Below, piece after piece: positions 18,753-28,753 of a DNA stretch of 64,000 nt. The position numbers were made by a program, and so were the translations under genes. Source of the DNA: Haemophilus parainfluenzae. Lineage in GTDB: Bacteria; Pseudomonadota; Gammaproteobacteria; Enterobacterales; Pasteurellaceae. Location of the stretch: positions 124,001 to 188,000 of the forward strand of contig NZ_QEPO01000002.1 of NCBI RefSeq assembly GCF_003252725.1, read 5' to 3'. A model generated the notes under the pieces. That model saw only the letters and a list, made by a program, of their open reading frames with translations, was not told where the DNA came from and searched no databases. Within the stretch, counting starts at the first letter, position 1, and every line of letters begins with the position of its first letter.

Positions 18753-19229
18753 ATGGACGGCACTTCCTTTTTTTCTATTATCATTTTTTCTGGCATCATT
18801 GCTCTTGCGATCGTTGTAGGTGTTGTTTCACTTAAGTTTTTCCCCAAAACTTCTTTAACCAAGGCCATGTATGTTGCTCTTGGATGCATTTCTTTAATAT
18901 TAGGTGTTATTGGTATTTTTTTACCTATTCTTCCGACAACACCTTTTTTACTGCTTACACTTTATTCTTTTGCGAAAGGTTCTTCTCGTTTAGAACAATG
19001 GTTTTTAGGGACGAAGCTTTATCAAAAGCACCTAAAATCCTTTAATGAACGTCGTGCATTAACAAAAAAAGCAAAAATTTCTATTCTAACCTTTTCAACT
19101 ACGATGCTTTTAATTGGCTTTTACTTTACCCCAAGTGTAGTGGGGCGAACGATTATTGCCATTTTAATTGCGGTAAAATATTGGTTCTTTTTCTTTTGGA
19201 TTAAAACAGAAGACGTTGAAAATGGATAA
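18753..19229 (+). CDS. YbaN/DUF454 family inner-membrane protein
   Basis: A 158-residue membrane protein with about four hydrophobic segments and the DUF454 hallmark LGVIGIFLPILPTTPFLLL followed by a polar FAKGSSRLEQWFL loop. Function is not known for the family. I choose the ATG at 18753, six bases after AGGA (18743-18746); the adjacent ATG 18750 is also possible, and the frame is open further up to 18648 without a ribosome site. Its last 8 bases overlap the next gene, so the two are translationally linked. Confidence 0.8.
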   Translation: MDGTSFFSIIIFSGIIALAIVVGVVSLKFFPKTSLTKAMYVALGCISLILGVIGIFLPILPTTPFLLLTLYSFAKGSSRLEQWFLGTKLYQKHLKSFNERRALTKKAKISILTFSTTMLLIGFYFTPSVVGRTIIAILIAVKYWFFFFWIKTEDVENG

Positions 19230-20784
19230 TTCTTTCTTTACTTGGCTTAAAAGTGCGGTCATTTTTGGTGTTGTTTTTGGATTGAGTGGTTGTGATAAAT
19301 TAAACAGTCCTAAATCTACAAACACGGCAGCAGAAGAGCAACCAACACAAAGCCAGTCTATCGAACAAGAAAATATATCAAAACCGAGTAGGACTTTACT
19401 GACTCGGGCGTTTACTCATCCCCCTTCTTTTGAGCCTTGGTTTGTGCGTTATCCCGAACAGGAAAACTTATTGCGTGATCTATATGAAGGCTTAACCGCC
19501 TATGATTCGGAAGGGCGAATCGTGCCAGGTATTGCAGAAAGTTGGCAAACAAAAGATAACAAAACCTGGATCTTTACCTTGCGTGAAGGGCTTCGTTGGT
19601 CAAATGGTGATCCCTTAGTTGCCCAAGATGTCATGCTTTCTTGGCAAGCACTGTCCCAATCAAATAGTTCATTAAGATCTTATTTGGCTTATCTCAACCT
19701 AAAAAATGCGAAAGGCGTTTTAGAGAAAAATAAACCTTTTAGGAGCTTAGGAATTTATGCGGAAAATGACCGCACTTTACGTATTGAGCTTGATAAACCA
19801 ACACCGTATTTACCGGAAATGTTGTCGCATATCAGCCTTGTGCCTCAATATCGCGATCCTGATTCCCCAGTGACAAACGGGGCTTATATGATCGAAAGCG
19901 AAAGCGTGAAAAGCATACACTTAACTAAAAACCCCTATTATTGGCAAAAAAATAATGTGGCTTTTGAACGCGTAGCCTATTTGCCTTTTGTGGAACCTAA
20001 ATTGGCTGAATTTGATGTGGTGGTTGATGTGCCAGAAGTGCATTCAGATCTTCAGCATTTTCCACAGCTTTGCGGTTATTTTTATGAATTTAATCTGAAA
20101 GATCCTAAAGTTGCTAAGGCCGATATACGTAAAGCGATAGCGTCATTGGTCTCTGTCACTAATATCGTGAATAATGAGATTCCAGCGGCAATTCCGAGTT
20201 CGTATTTTTTACCGAAAGCCATGTTAAATGGACAAGATTCAAGATGGGAGCCCGTTGTTGCAGAGCAGTTATTGGCTCAAAATAAAATTGATGAAAGACA
20301 TCCGCTACACTTAAATGTGCTTTATGATGAGACGCCATTGCATGTAAATATTGCGCAACGTTTAGTAGGGCAATTAACACAATCAGATATGTTGCGTGTG
20401 GATGCACAACCAGTCAGTTGGCAAACATTACAGACTAAACGTCAAAAAGGTGATTTCCAAGTCATTCGTTCTGGTTGGTGTGCAGACTTTAATCATCCGA
20501 TGGCATTCTTGGGTTTGTTCTATTCTAAAAGTCCGGATAACAAAAATGGCTATGCTAATGCAGAATACGATCAACTTTTTGAGCAAGCATTGAAAAGCTT
20601 AAATGAAAAAGAGCGGTCAGAAATTTACTTAAAATTAAGTGAGAAGATCCAACAAGAAAACCTTGCTTTACCGCTTTTCCAATACACCACGCCAGTTTAT
20701 CTTTCTCCAACTATTATGGGAGCTAAGAAAAATCCATTGGGCGTCATTTACAGTAAGGATCTATGGCGAAAAGTTGAAAGCTAA
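19222..20784 (+). CDS. Periplasmic peptide-binding lipoprotein (SBP family 5, SapA/OppA-like)
   Basis: Solute-binding protein of an ABC-type peptide system, 520 residues. The N terminus is a lipoprotein signal with lipobox LSGC, modified cysteine C24, then a polar linker rich in S, E and Q, and the SBP_bac_5 fold (FTHPPSFEPWF, DLYEGLTAYD, WIFTLREGLRWSNGDP). A TTG six bases upstream is in frame, but ATG 19222 is the better start. No permease or ATPase genes adjoin it, so it is an orphan binding protein that probably feeds a peptide transporter elsewhere. H. influenzae has a similar orphan beside prlC, as I recall. A peptide substrate is inferred. Confidence 0.88.
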   Translation: MDNSFFTWLKSAVIFGVVFGLSGCDKLNSPKSTNTAAEEQPTQSQSIEQENISKPSRTLLTRAFTHPPSFEPWFVRYPEQENLLRDLYEGLTAYDSEGRIVPGIAESWQTKDNKTWIFTLREGLRWSNGDPLVAQDVMLSWQALSQSNSSLRSYLAYLNLKNAKGVLEKNKPFRSLGIYAENDRTLRIELDKPTPYLPEMLSHISLVPQYRDPDSPVTNGAYMIESESVKSIHLTKNPYYWQKNNVAFERVAYLPFVEPKLAEFDVVVDVPEVHSDLQHFPQLCGYFYEFNLKDPKVAKADIRKAIASLVSVTNIVNNEIPAAIPSSYFLPKAMLNGQDSRWEPVVAEQLLAQNKIDERHPLHLNVLYDETPLHVNIAQRLVGQLTQSDMLRVDAQPVSWQTLQTKRQKGDFQVIRSGWCADFNHPMAFLGLFYSKSPDNKNGYANAEYDQLFEQALKSLNEKERSEIYLKLSEKIQQENLALPLFQYTTPVYLSPTIMGAKKNPLGVIYSKDLWRKVES

Positions 20785-20795
20785 AGCTGATTAAG

Positions 20796-20829
20796 AAAGT
20801 TGTTCATGATGTGGTGAACAACTTTTTTT
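20796..20829 (+). terminator. Terminator after the peptide-binding gene
   Basis: Perfect 11-bp stem AAAGTTGTTCA / TGAACAACTTT with an 8-base loop and a T-run. Confidence 0.88.
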
Positions 20830-20861
20830 ATTAAATCCAATAAAAGCGTAGAGTAACACTA

Positions 20862-20889
20862 TTTACTTTTTATTTTTATACGATACAAT
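20862..20889 (+). promoter_or_regulatory. Predicted promoter of the MerR-aas operon
   Basis: TTTACT, 16-base spacer, TACAAT, 32 bases before the regulator start codon. Confidence 0.45.
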
Positions 20890-20920
20890 ACACAACAAGT
20901 CAACCTAGAGGGAAATTCTT

Positions 20921-21562
20921 ATGTTAAAAATGAATGATTTGGTTAAGCTTAGTCAGACACCAAAATCCACGGTGCTGTACTATGTGAAAGAAGGTTTGTT
21001 GCCAGAACCAGTAAAAGATAAACCGAATTTTCATCTTTATGATGAATATTGTGTAGAGCTGCTCAGCTTTATTAAATATTTACAAAGCAATTTCAATGCG
21101 ACGATTTCACAAATTAAAGCACTTTTTGCTCATCCTAGTTTTGATTGGAATAATCCTTATGAAAGCCTTATTGGATTATTAGACATTATCATGGGGGCTG
21201 AAAATGAAGTATTTTCAGTCGAGCAGCTCTCTGCAGAATTTCATCTTTCCGCTGAACAAATAGAAGACATGGTAGCGGAAGGCTTATTGAATCCTCGTGA
21301 AGGTATTTTTACGGCAAAAGAACGTGATATTTTGGCGATCTTAGCTCGTTGTGATGAAGCTGAAATGGATGTAGTGAAAGCTTATTTAGTTGCAGCAAAA
21401 ATGTTAGCAGAAAAAGAGGTGAATGTGACTTTAGCGGCATTAGCCAATAGCGAACAAAAAGATGAAAAATTAAAACATTTATTTGATTTATTGTTGGTGT
21501 TAAAACCTTATCTCTTGAATATGAAAACCTTTAATCTTTATCAAGCGGAGAGTGCGAAATGA
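20921..21562 (+). CDS. MerR-family transcriptional regulator
   Basis: A 213-residue protein with a MerR-type helix-turn-helix at the N terminus (MNDLVKLSQTPKSTVLYYVKEGLLPEP, residues 4-30) and a longer C-terminal part with a second possible winged or dimerisation region (LSAEFHLSAEQIEDMVAEGLL). No cysteine cluster of the metal-sensing type is evident. The stop codon overlaps the start of the next gene (ATGA at 21559-21562), so it is co-translated with the Aas fusion and probably regulates it, perhaps in response to a lipid. The ligand and target are inferred only. Confidence 0.8.
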   Translation: MLKMNDLVKLSQTPKSTVLYYVKEGLLPEPVKDKPNFHLYDEYCVELLSFIKYLQSNFNATISQIKALFAHPSFDWNNPYESLIGLLDIIMGAENEVFSVEQLSAEFHLSAEQIEDMVAEGLLNPREGIFTAKERDILAILARCDEAEMDVVKAYLVAAKMLAEKEVNVTLAALANSEQKDEKLKHLFDLLLVLKPYLLNMKTFNLYQAESAK

Positions 21563-24500
21563 AACTCTTAAAATATGCTGGCTTTGTACCGTATTTAGCC
21601 ATTGCCTTTATTAATGCCAGTGTGGATTTGGCACATAAAATTACCATTCAAAATGTGTTGCTGAAAAGTTTTTCAGGTGAGAGTTTGGTTGTTTTAACGG
21701 CATTAATTAATGCCATGATTTTATTGCCATTTATTTTCTTATTTTCGCCTTCGGCATTTATTAACGATAAATTTTCTCGCACCAATGTGATTCGCTATAG
21801 CAGTTTGGCGGCTGTGGTGATTAGTGCTGGGATTTTATTGAGTTATATGACTGGAATGTTTGCCATTTCCTTTGTACTGACATTGATTTTGGCAGCGCAA
21901 AGTGCGGTCTATTCTCCAGCCAAATATAGCATTATTAAATCAATTGTGGGCACTGAAAATATTGGTATGGCAAACGGTGTCATTCAAGCGCTTACTATTG
22001 TGGCCATTCTATTTAGTTCTTTTACATTTTCTTTCTTCTTTGAAGCGCATTATGTAGCATCAGATGATCCGAATGAAGTATTACAAAGTGTTTGGGTGAT
22101 AGGTGTAGCATTAGTATTACTGAGTGCACTCGAAGCCTATTTTGCGTTTAAAATCCCATTCTTTAAGCAAGAAGCTGAAAATACAGATGGTCAGTTTGAT
22201 ATGAGAAAATACCTTTCTTTAGGGTATTTAAAAGATAACGTTCGCACATTAAAAGCAGATCAAAATATTTGGTTGAGTGTTATTGGATTAAGCCTGTTTT
22301 GGGGCGTGTCACAAATTATTGTGGCGGCATTCCCTGCACATTATAAAGCGATGTTCCATGAAGATAATGCCATTGTTATTCAAGCGATTCTTGCGGTGAG
22401 TGGAATAGGGCTTGCGCTTGGTTCATATCTTGCTGGTCGTGCTTCTCGTTTGCATATTGAGTTAGGTATTGTTCCGCTTGGTGCATTGGGTATTTGTGTG
22501 TCGTTATTCTTCTTAACCCTAGCCCAAAGCGGGGTGGTATTAGCACTTTGTTCTTTTGTCTTTGGTTTCTCTGGCGGTTTATTGATCGTGCCATTGAATG
22601 CGACTATTCAGTATTTCGCACCAGAGAAAATCAGCGGCAAAATCATGGCAGGTAACAACTTTGTACAAAACGTGTTTATGGTAGTGTTTTTGCTATTAAG
22701 CATTGTTTTTGTACAACTTAATGTTTCGACTCAAGGTTTATTCTTAGTGACTTCGGTTGCATGTTTTGCTGCGAGTTTATATACCATGTCGAAAGTGCCT
22801 CATTTATTTACGCGTTTATTCTTGCTCTTTGCGTTAAAAGCGAATTACCGTTTTCATGTGGATGGCTTAAAAAATCTTCCACAAAGTGGTGGCGTGCTGT
22901 TATTAGGTAACCATATTAGCTGGATTGACTGGTTGGTGTTACAAGCGGCTAGCCCGCGTGCGATTAAATTTGTGATGTATCGTCCGATTTACAACAAATG
23001 GTATCTCACTTGGTTCTTCCGTATTTTCAAAGTAATTCCAATTGGTGGCGGTTCAAGCCGTGAATCTATTGAAACTATTCGTGAATATTTAGCGCGTGGT
23101 GAAGTGGTGGCTTTATTCCCAGAGGGTCATATCAGCTATAACGGTCAAATCAATGAGTTCCAAAAAGGCTTTGAGCATGTATTAAAAGATTTAGAGAATG
23201 TGACGACTGTTCCTTTCTATTTACGTGGATTATGGGGCAGTAGCTTCTCTCGTGCGGACTCTTTCTATAAGAATTTAACTAAACGTCAAGGTAAACGTGA
23301 AATTTTAGTGGCATTTGGTAAACCAATTCATGGCTTTATTGATGCGACAGCGATGAAGCAAAAAGTACTCGAACTTTCTTTCTCCGTATGGGAAAAAGTC
23401 ATGAGTAAACGTAAACCGCTGATGCATCATTGGTTGAGTTCAGCAAAATCGAATTTATTCAAAGAAGCTACCGTGGATGCACAAGGCACCAAACTCAATA
23501 ACCTGAAATTTATTGCTGCAGTGCTAATGTTTGTGAAAACCTTAAAAACTGCTTTAGGGAATGAAAAAAATATTGGTGTGTTATTACCAAGTTCATCAAT
23601 TGGGGCAATTATTAATATGACCCTAATGGTGATGGGCAAAGTACCGGTAAATTTAAACTACACACTAAGCCCAGAAGTGATGGAAAAAGCGTTGAAAAAA
23701 GCCAACATTTCACAAGTCATTACCTCTGAAAAATTCTTGGATAAGTTGAACGCAAAAGGTTTTGACTTTAGCCAAGTGGTGGCTGATAAAGCCCTCTTTA
23801 TGGAAAATTTAGGGAAATCGATCACTAAGGCTAATAAAGTGCGGTCATTTTTAACCGCGTTTTTGGCGCCACAATGGTGGATTAAATTACGTTACTTTGC
23901 AGATGTAAGCTTGGAAGATAATGCAACCATCTTATTCAGTAGTGGTAGTGAAGGTGATCCAAAAGGCATTGAATTAAGCCATAAAAACTTACTGACAAAT
24001 ATTAAACAGATTGGTGAATTATTAAATTTCCACAAAGATGATGTGATTTTGAATTCCTTACCAATTTTCCACTCATTCGGCTTAACAGTGACAACTTTAT
24101 TGCCATTGTGTGAAGGCATTAAAATGGTAAGTGTAGCGGATCCGACAGATGGGGCGACAGTAGGAAAAATGTGTGCTCGACATCGGGTGAGTATTTTATT
24201 TGGGACTTCAACTTTCTTTAGATTGTACGTACGCAATAAGAAATTCCATCCGTTAATGCTACAAAACGTACGTATGGTTATTGCGGGCGCCGAAAAATTG
24301 AAAACGGATGTAAAAGAAGCCTTCAAACTTAAATTTGGCTTGGAAATTTACGAAGGTTATGGCGCAACTGAAACAGCACCGGTAGCTAGTGTGAATATGC
24401 CTAATTTACTTGATCCGGAAACCTTACAGGAATTTACCTTTAATCAAGCTGGTACGGTAGGTATGCCATTACCAGGTACCATTATTAAAATTGTGGATCC

Positions 24501-25008
24501 AGAAAGTTTGCAGGAATTACCAGTCGGCGAAGACGGTTTGATCTTGATTGGTGGTGGACAAGTCATGAAAGGTTATTTGACTGCACCAGAAAAAACAGCA
24601 GAAGTGATTGTTGAAATTGACGGTGTTCGTTATTACAAAACTGGCGATAAAGGCCATATCGATCATAACGGCTTTATTACCATTGTGGATCGTTATTCTC
24701 GATTTGCTAAAGTCGGCGGAGAAATGATCAGTCTCGGCAGCGTGGAAGAGAAACTTTCACAAGTATTTGATGAAGAAAATCAATTTGTTGCTGTTGCCTT
24801 GAGCGATGATAAAAAAGGCGAGAGCATTGTGCTTTTAATTAAATCTGCACTTTCTTTAGATGAGATCAATGAACGTATTAAAGGATTAAATGTACCGCCG
24901 ATTATGCTACCAAGCCAAGTCTTCTTAGTGGATGAAATCCCGATGCTCGGAAGTGGTAAAGTGGATTTCAAGGGGGCGAAGAACCTTGTGATGAGTTTGG
25001 TTAAGTAG
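21559..25008 (+). CDS. aas: LplT-Aas fusion: lysophospholipid flippase, acyltransferase and acyl-ACP synthetase
   Basis: A 1149-residue three-domain protein. Residues 1-400 are a major-facilitator transporter like LplT (about 12 membrane segments); about 420-620 a PlsC acyltransferase with HX4D at 452-457 (NHISWID) and FPEGHIS; about 640-1149 an AMP-forming ligase with SSGSEGDPKGIELSHKN and YEGYGATETAP. In E. coli the transporter LplT and the Aas enzyme are separate genes that together recover lysophosphatidylethanolamine from the outer leaflet and re-acylate it; here one chain does all steps. It overlaps the MerR-type regulator by four bases. A USS lies in the transporter part and another between PlsC and ligase. 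Confidence 0.9.
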   Translation: MKLLKYAGFVPYLAIAFINASVDLAHKITIQNVLLKSFSGESLVVLTALINAMILLPFIFLFSPSAFINDKFSRTNVIRYSSLAAVVISAGILLSYMTGMFAISFVLTLILAAQSAVYSPAKYSIIKSIVGTENIGMANGVIQALTIVAILFSSFTFSFFFEAHYVASDDPNEVLQSVWVIGVALVLLSALEAYFAFKIPFFKQEAENTDGQFDMRKYLSLGYLKDNVRTLKADQNIWLSVIGLSLFWGVSQIIVAAFPAHYKAMFHEDNAIVIQAILAVSGIGLALGSYLAGRASRLHIELGIVPLGALGICVSLFFLTLAQSGVVLALCSFVFGFSGGLLIVPLNATIQYFAPEKISGKIMAGNNFVQNVFMVVFLLLSIVFVQLNVSTQGLFLVTSVACFAASLYTMSKVPHLFTRLFLLFALKANYRFHVDGLKNLPQSGGVLLLGNHISWIDWLVLQAASPRAIKFVMYRPIYNKWYLTWFFRIFKVIPIGGGSSRESIETIREYLARGEVVALFPEGHISYNGQINEFQKGFEHVLKDLENVTTVPFYLRGLWGSSFSRADSFYKNLTKRQGKREILVAFGKPIHGFIDATAMKQKVLELSFSVWEKVMSKRKPLMHHWLSSAKSNLFKEATVDAQGTKLNNLKFIAAVLMFVKTLKTALGNEKNIGVLLPSSSIGAIINMTLMVMGKVPVNLNYTLSPEVMEKALKKANISQVITSEKFLDKLNAKGFDFSQVVADKALFMENLGKSITKANKVRSFLTAFLAPQWWIKLRYFADVSLEDNATILFSSGSEGDPKGIELSHKNLLTNIKQIGELLNFHKDDVILNSLPIFHSFGLTVTTLLPLCEGIKMVSVADPTDGATVGKMCARHRVSILFGTSTFFRLYVRNKKFHPLMLQNVRMVIAGAEKLKTDVKEAFKLKFGLEIYEGYGATETAPVASVNMPNLLDPETLQEFTFNQAGTVGMPLPGTIIKIVDPESLQELPVGEDGLILIGGGQVMKGYLTAPEKTAEVIVEIDGVRYYKTGDKGHIDHNGFITIVDRYSRFAKVGGEMISLGSVEEKLSQVFDEENQFVAVALSDDKKGESIVLLIKSALSLDEINERIKGLNVPPIMLPSQVFLVDEIPMLGSGKVDFKGAKNLVMSLVK

Positions 25009-25026
25009 AGAAGATTGTAATAAATA

Positions 25027-25055
25027 AAAGAGCGGTCAATTTGACCGCTCTTTTT
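25027..25055. terminator. Bidirectional terminator between aas and oadB
   Basis: AAAGAGCGGTCAA / TTGACCGCTCTTT inverted repeat with A and T flanks; a USS-like dyad with one core base changed. Confidence 0.8.
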
Positions 25056-25100
25056 GTTATTTAATGAACCTCATTTAGGTGTTTTTCAGCATCTTTCACC

Positions 25101-26405
25101 TTACATCAACGTACTGACATATTTTAACATGACCCCAGCGGCAATAGCCGAGCCAATTACACCAGCAACGTTCGGTCCCATCGCGTGCATAAGGAGGAAG
25201 TTTTGGTTATCCGCTTCCAATCCGATTTTGTTAGAAACACGAGCGGCCATAGGAACGGCAGATACACCAGCAGAACCAATAAGCGGGTTAATTTTGTTTT
25301 TGCTGAATTTATTCATCAATTTTGCCATTAATACACCGCTACCTGTACCGATTCCGAAAGCAATTACACCAAGAATTAAAATGCCTAACGTTTGCGGTTG
25401 TAAGAATTTATCGGCGATAAGTTTAGATCCCACAGACAAGCCAAGCACAATGGTTACAATGTTAATCAAGGCATTTTGTGTGGTGTCACTTAAACGTTCT
25501 ACTACGCCGCTGACGCGCATGAGATTACCGAAACAGAACATCCCGAGTAATGGGGCAGCATCCGGTAGGAGTAAACCAACGAGCAACAGCAAAATCACCG
25601 GGAATAACACTTTTTCACGATTACTTACATGGCGCATTTGCGTCATGCGGATTTTGCGTTCTTCTTCTGTGGTTAATGCTTTCATAATCGGTGGTTGAAT
25701 CAACGGCACTAACGCCATATAAGAATAAGCCGCCACCGCAATAGCACCAAGCAATTCAGGCGCCAGCTTACTGGTTAGATAAATCGCAGTCGGACCATCC
25801 GCACCACCGATAATACCGATAGAGGCAGCTTGAGGCAGTGTGAATTCGATAATACCGAAGTAATTTAAGGCTAACGCACCAAGCACGGTAGCGAAAATGC
25901 CGAATTGTGCAGCTGCACCAAGTAGCAACGTTTTTGGATTGGCTAATAACGGACCAAAGTCTGTCATTGCACCTACACCCATAAAAATAACCAATGGTGC
26001 AATGCCGTATCCAATCGCAACTTTATAGAATAAAGCCAAAATACCGGCGCTGTAACCCATATCCACAGATAAAGTTTCTAATTGATTTATCATGGATATT
26101 GGCGCGGAAGTCATCGCTGTTTTAATCGCAGCAAGATCGGGTGAAACACCCAGCTGCGAGGCGATTACCGCAATTTGCTCTGGTGAGCCGAGATGAAGCA
26201 AATTCTCTAATGCTGTCATGGCTAGCCCTGCTTCAGGGATATTTGACAATAATCCGCCGAAACCAATTGGTAGCAACAGCAAAGGTTCAAATTTGCGCGA
26301 AATGGCAAGCCACAGCAACAGCAAGCTCACAGCGATCATTACTGCTTGCCCCCATTGCAGATGGAATATGCCCATCCCTTTGATTAACGCAATAATACTC
26401 TCCAT
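25101..26405 (-). CDS. oadB: Oxaloacetate decarboxylase beta chain (Na+ pump)
   Basis: Membrane subunit of 434 residues that decarboxylates carboxybiotin and moves Na+ out of the cell. It has about nine to eleven hydrophobic segments and the family motifs [21 protein letters not shown] and [15 protein letters not shown], which hold the sodium and proton site residues (including the aspartate of GGADGPT). Third gene of oadG-oadA-oadB, 10 bases after oadA. H. influenzae is not known to me to have this system, so it may mark the species. Confidence 0.95.
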   Translation of the reverse strand: MESIIALIKGMGIFHLQWGQAVMIAVSLLLLWLAISRKFEPLLLLPIGFGGLLSNIPEAGLAMTALENLLHLGSPEQIAVIASQLGVSPDLAAIKTAMTSAPISMINQLETLSVDMGYSAGILALFYKVAIGYGIAPLVIFMGVGAMTDFGPLLANPKTLLLGAAAQFGIFATVLGALALNYFGIIEFTLPQAASIGIIGGADGPTAIYLTSKLAPELLGAIAVAAYSYMALVPLIQPPIMKALTTEEERKIRMTQMRHVSNREKVLFPVILLLLVGLLLPDAAPLLGMFCFGNLMRVSGVVERLSDTTQNALINIVTIVLGLSVGSKLIADKFLQPQTLGILILGVIAFGIGTGSGVLMAKLMNKFSKNKINPLIGSAGVSAVPMAARVSNKIGLEADNQNFLLMHAMGPNVAGVIGSAIAAGVMLKYVSTLM

Positions 26406-26415
26406 AGACCATTCC

Positions 26416-28206
26416 TTATGCTAAGGTCATCACGGTGTCACCCACCGCGACAGCATCACCAGCTTTAACGCAAATGCCACGTACTGTACCAGCCTGTGCA
26501 GCTTTCACTTCGGTTTCCATTTTCATAGCCTCGAGAATGAATAATACATCGCCAGCTGCTACGGTTTGACCTTCTGTTGCAACAACTTTCCAAATATTAC
26601 CCGCCATCGGTGCTGTTACCGGAGTGCCACCCGTTGCTGGAGCAGGAGCCGCTTGTGGCGCAGCTTGAGGAGCTGTAGTCGCGACATGAGAAATATCACC
26701 GCCTTCGCTTACTTTCACCACAAAAGCTTTACCTTCCAATTCCACGGTATAAACAGCGGAGCCAGAAGCAGTTGGTGCAGCTTTAGAAACTGGTTTATTT
26801 TCCACCGCACTTTCATTGCCAGTTGGGGCTGGTTCAAAGGCAGCAGGATTGTTGCGGTTTTCTAAGAATTTCCATGCAATTTGAGGGAAGAGTGCCACGA
26901 TTAAAGCATCATCTACGGCGTTGTCTGCCAATTTCACGCCTTTCGCTTTAGCTTGTTCAGCAACTTCAGCTTCAATTTTCGCCATTTCAGGTGCAATGTG
27001 ATCGGCTGGACGGTCAGTTACTGGCGCAGCACCTTCTAATACTCGAGCTTGCAACGCACTATCTACCGGTGCAGGTGTTTTACCGTATTCACCTTTTAAA
27101 ATTCCGGCAGTTTCTTTGGCGATAGTTTTGTAGCGTTCGCCAGTAAGTACGTTAATAACAGACTGTGTACCAACAATTTGAGAGGTTGGTGTAACAAGAG
27201 GAATATAACCCAAGTCTTTGCGTACGAGTGGAATTTCTTCTAACACTAAATCTAATTTATCAGACGCATTTTGTTGTTTTAATTGGTTTTCCAAGTTAGT
27301 GAGCATGCCGCCTGGCACTTGTGCCACTAAAATACGGCTATCGACACCGCGTAATTGACCTTCAAATTTAGCGTATTTTTTACGTACATTACGGAAATAA
27401 GCAGCAATTTTTTCCAAGCGAGGAATATCTAAACCTGTGTCATATTCAGTACCTTGTAAGGTGGCGACCATGGATTCTGTTGCAGGGTGACCATAAGTAC
27501 CTGACATAGAAGAAATTGCCGTATCAATACCATCTACACCAGCTTCAACCGCTTTTAATAACGCCATTTCTGCCATACCAGTGGTTGAGTGGCAGTGTAA
27601 ATGCAATTCTACGTCAAAACGTTTTTTGATTTCGCGTACTAAGTCTGCTGCCGCCATTGGATTTAAAATACCAGACATGTCTTTGATGACCAAACTGTCG
27701 ATACCAATTTCAAGTAATTGTTCTGTGGTGTCAAGCCAGGTTTGCATGGTATGAACTGGACTAGTGGTATAACTTAATGTCCCTTGAGCATGACCACCAA
27801 ATTTACGTACTGCTTGCAACGCTGCTTTCATATTACGCGGGTCATTGAGCGCATCGAATACGCGGAAAACATCCATACCATTCGCTACACAACGTTCTAC
27901 GAAACGTTCTACTACATCATCAGCATAGTGACGATAGCCTAATAGGTTTTGACCACGTAATAGCATTTGCAATGGGGTTTTTGGACAAGCTTTTTTCAAT
28001 TCGCGCAAACGTACCCAAGGATCTTCACCTAAAAAGCGAATACAGCTATCAAATGTAGCACCGCCCCAAGCTTCCAATGACCAATAGCCGATATCATCTA
28101 ATTCATGAGCAATTGGCAACATATCATCAAGACGCAAGCGAGTTGCGAAAAGTGATTGGTGGGCATCACGAAGCACCAGTTCTGTCATTTTAATTTTTTT
28201 AGTCAT
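26416..28206 (-). CDS. oadA: Oxaloacetate decarboxylase alpha chain
   Basis: Biotin-dependent carboxyltransferase, 596 residues. Residues 1-300 form the TIM-barrel carboxyltransferase ([15 protein letters not shown], metal-site [11 protein letters not shown]), then the PYC_OADA domain, an Ala/Pro-rich flexible linker (about 505-525) and a biotinyl domain with EAMKMETE carrying the biotin lysine. It transfers the C4 carboxyl of oxaloacetate to biotin, giving pyruvate, and works with OadB and OadG. Gene order and short gaps indicate one operon with a CRP-type promoter in front of oadG. Confidence 0.96.
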   Translation of the reverse strand: MTKKIKMTELVLRDAHQSLFATRLRLDDMLPIAHELDDIGYWSLEAWGGATFDSCIRFLGEDPWVRLRELKKACPKTPLQMLLRGQNLLGYRHYADDVVERFVERCVANGMDVFRVFDALNDPRNMKAALQAVRKFGGHAQGTLSYTTSPVHTMQTWLDTTEQLLEIGIDSLVIKDMSGILNPMAAADLVREIKKRFDVELHLHCHSTTGMAEMALLKAVEAGVDGIDTAISSMSGTYGHPATESMVATLQGTEYDTGLDIPRLEKIAAYFRNVRKKYAKFEGQLRGVDSRILVAQVPGGMLTNLENQLKQQNASDKLDLVLEEIPLVRKDLGYIPLVTPTSQIVGTQSVINVLTGERYKTIAKETAGILKGEYGKTPAPVDSALQARVLEGAAPVTDRPADHIAPEMAKIEAEVAEQAKAKGVKLADNAVDDALIVALFPQIAWKFLENRNNPAAFEPAPTGNESAVENKPVSKAAPTASGSAVYTVELEGKAFVVKVSEGGDISHVATTAPQAAPQAAPAPATGGTPVTAPMAGNIWKVVATEGQTVAAGDVLFILEAMKMETEVKAAQAGTVRGICVKAGDAVAVGDTVMTLA

Positions 28207-28221
28207 AGTAAAATCCTTATG

Positions 28222-28491
28222 TTATTTGAACTGTTGGGTACGGCGATGGTGTGCGATAGCCGCTGCAATCACAGGACGTAAACGCTCAAAATCGTCAGTT
28301 GGTGCCGCAGAAAGTGCGGTTGAATTTGGGGAAGTTTTTGGTTCGGGATGTGGTTCAGGAAAGAATCGATTGATAAGTTTAGACATCACTCCAATTGCCC
28401 AAATTAAAATGAGCAAAAAGACCAACACAAAACCCATCCCTGAAAACATCAGATTAATTCCTTCGCCTATAAGCTCTGAGGGAGTCATCAT
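28222..28491 (-). CDS. oadG: Oxaloacetate decarboxylase gamma chain
   Basis: Small assembly subunit (89 residues): one N-terminal membrane helix ([23 protein letters not shown]) and a polar tail with HPEPK and a late HH near the C terminus, where the family ligates zinc and contacts OadA. First gene of the operon; ribosome site AAGGAAG before ATG 28491. A USS falls in the linker. Confidence 0.92.
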   Translation of the reverse strand: MMTPSELIGEGINLMFSGMGFVLVFLLILIWAIGVMSKLINRFFPEPHPEPKTSPNSTALSAAPTDDFERLRPVIAAAIAHHRRTQQFK

Positions 28492-28527
28492 TTTCTTCCT
28501 TATTTGTTTGAAAAAATGGACAATTTT

Positions 28528-28533
28528 ATTCTA
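28528..28533 (-). promoter_or_regulatory. Predicted -10 box of oadGAB
   Basis: TAGAAT on the minus strand, predicted start near 28521. There is no good -35 box, as expected for a promoter that depends on the CRP site at 28555-28570. Confidence 0.5.
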
Positions 28534-28554
28534 ATCGTTCTGTTTAAATAAAAC

Positions 28555-28570
28555 TGTGATGAAGATCATA
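28555..28570. promoter_or_regulatory. crp site: CRP-like site in front of oadGAB
   Basis: TGTGA-N6-TCATA matches the CRP consensus at nine of ten fixed bases. Its centre is 41.5 bases upstream of the predicted start point, the standard class II activator position. Confidence 0.6.
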
Positions 28571-28677
28571 ATTTGAACGATAGGCACACAAGAAAAGGGG
28601 AAAAGTGCGGTCAATTTGGAAGATATTTTGTGTGAAAAAATATTATTAATAAGGGATATCTCAGCGTGTAAAACTAA

Positions 28678-28714
28678 AAGGACTAAGCCCTATAGATGAC
28701 AGAACTTAGTCCTT
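28678..28714 (-). terminator. ilvE terminator
   Basis: Perfect 10-bp stem AAGGACTAAG / CTTAGTCCTT with a 17-base loop, 40 bases after ilvE on the minus strand. Together with a lone USS at 28603 this accounts for the 262-base gap to oadG. Confidence 0.65.
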
Positions 28715-28753
28715 AAATTACGTGAGTCTCACTTTTTTATAGAAAGGAAGAGA

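Noticed and set aside
23892-24326. 144-codon minus-strand open frame inside aas
   Set aside because: Antisense to the ligase domain with intact motifs on the plus strand; no sign of a separate gene.
25054-25698. 214-codon plus-strand open frame opposite oadB
   Set aside because: Shadow of oadB: it lies antisense to a well-conserved membrane gene and has no ribosome site or homology pattern.
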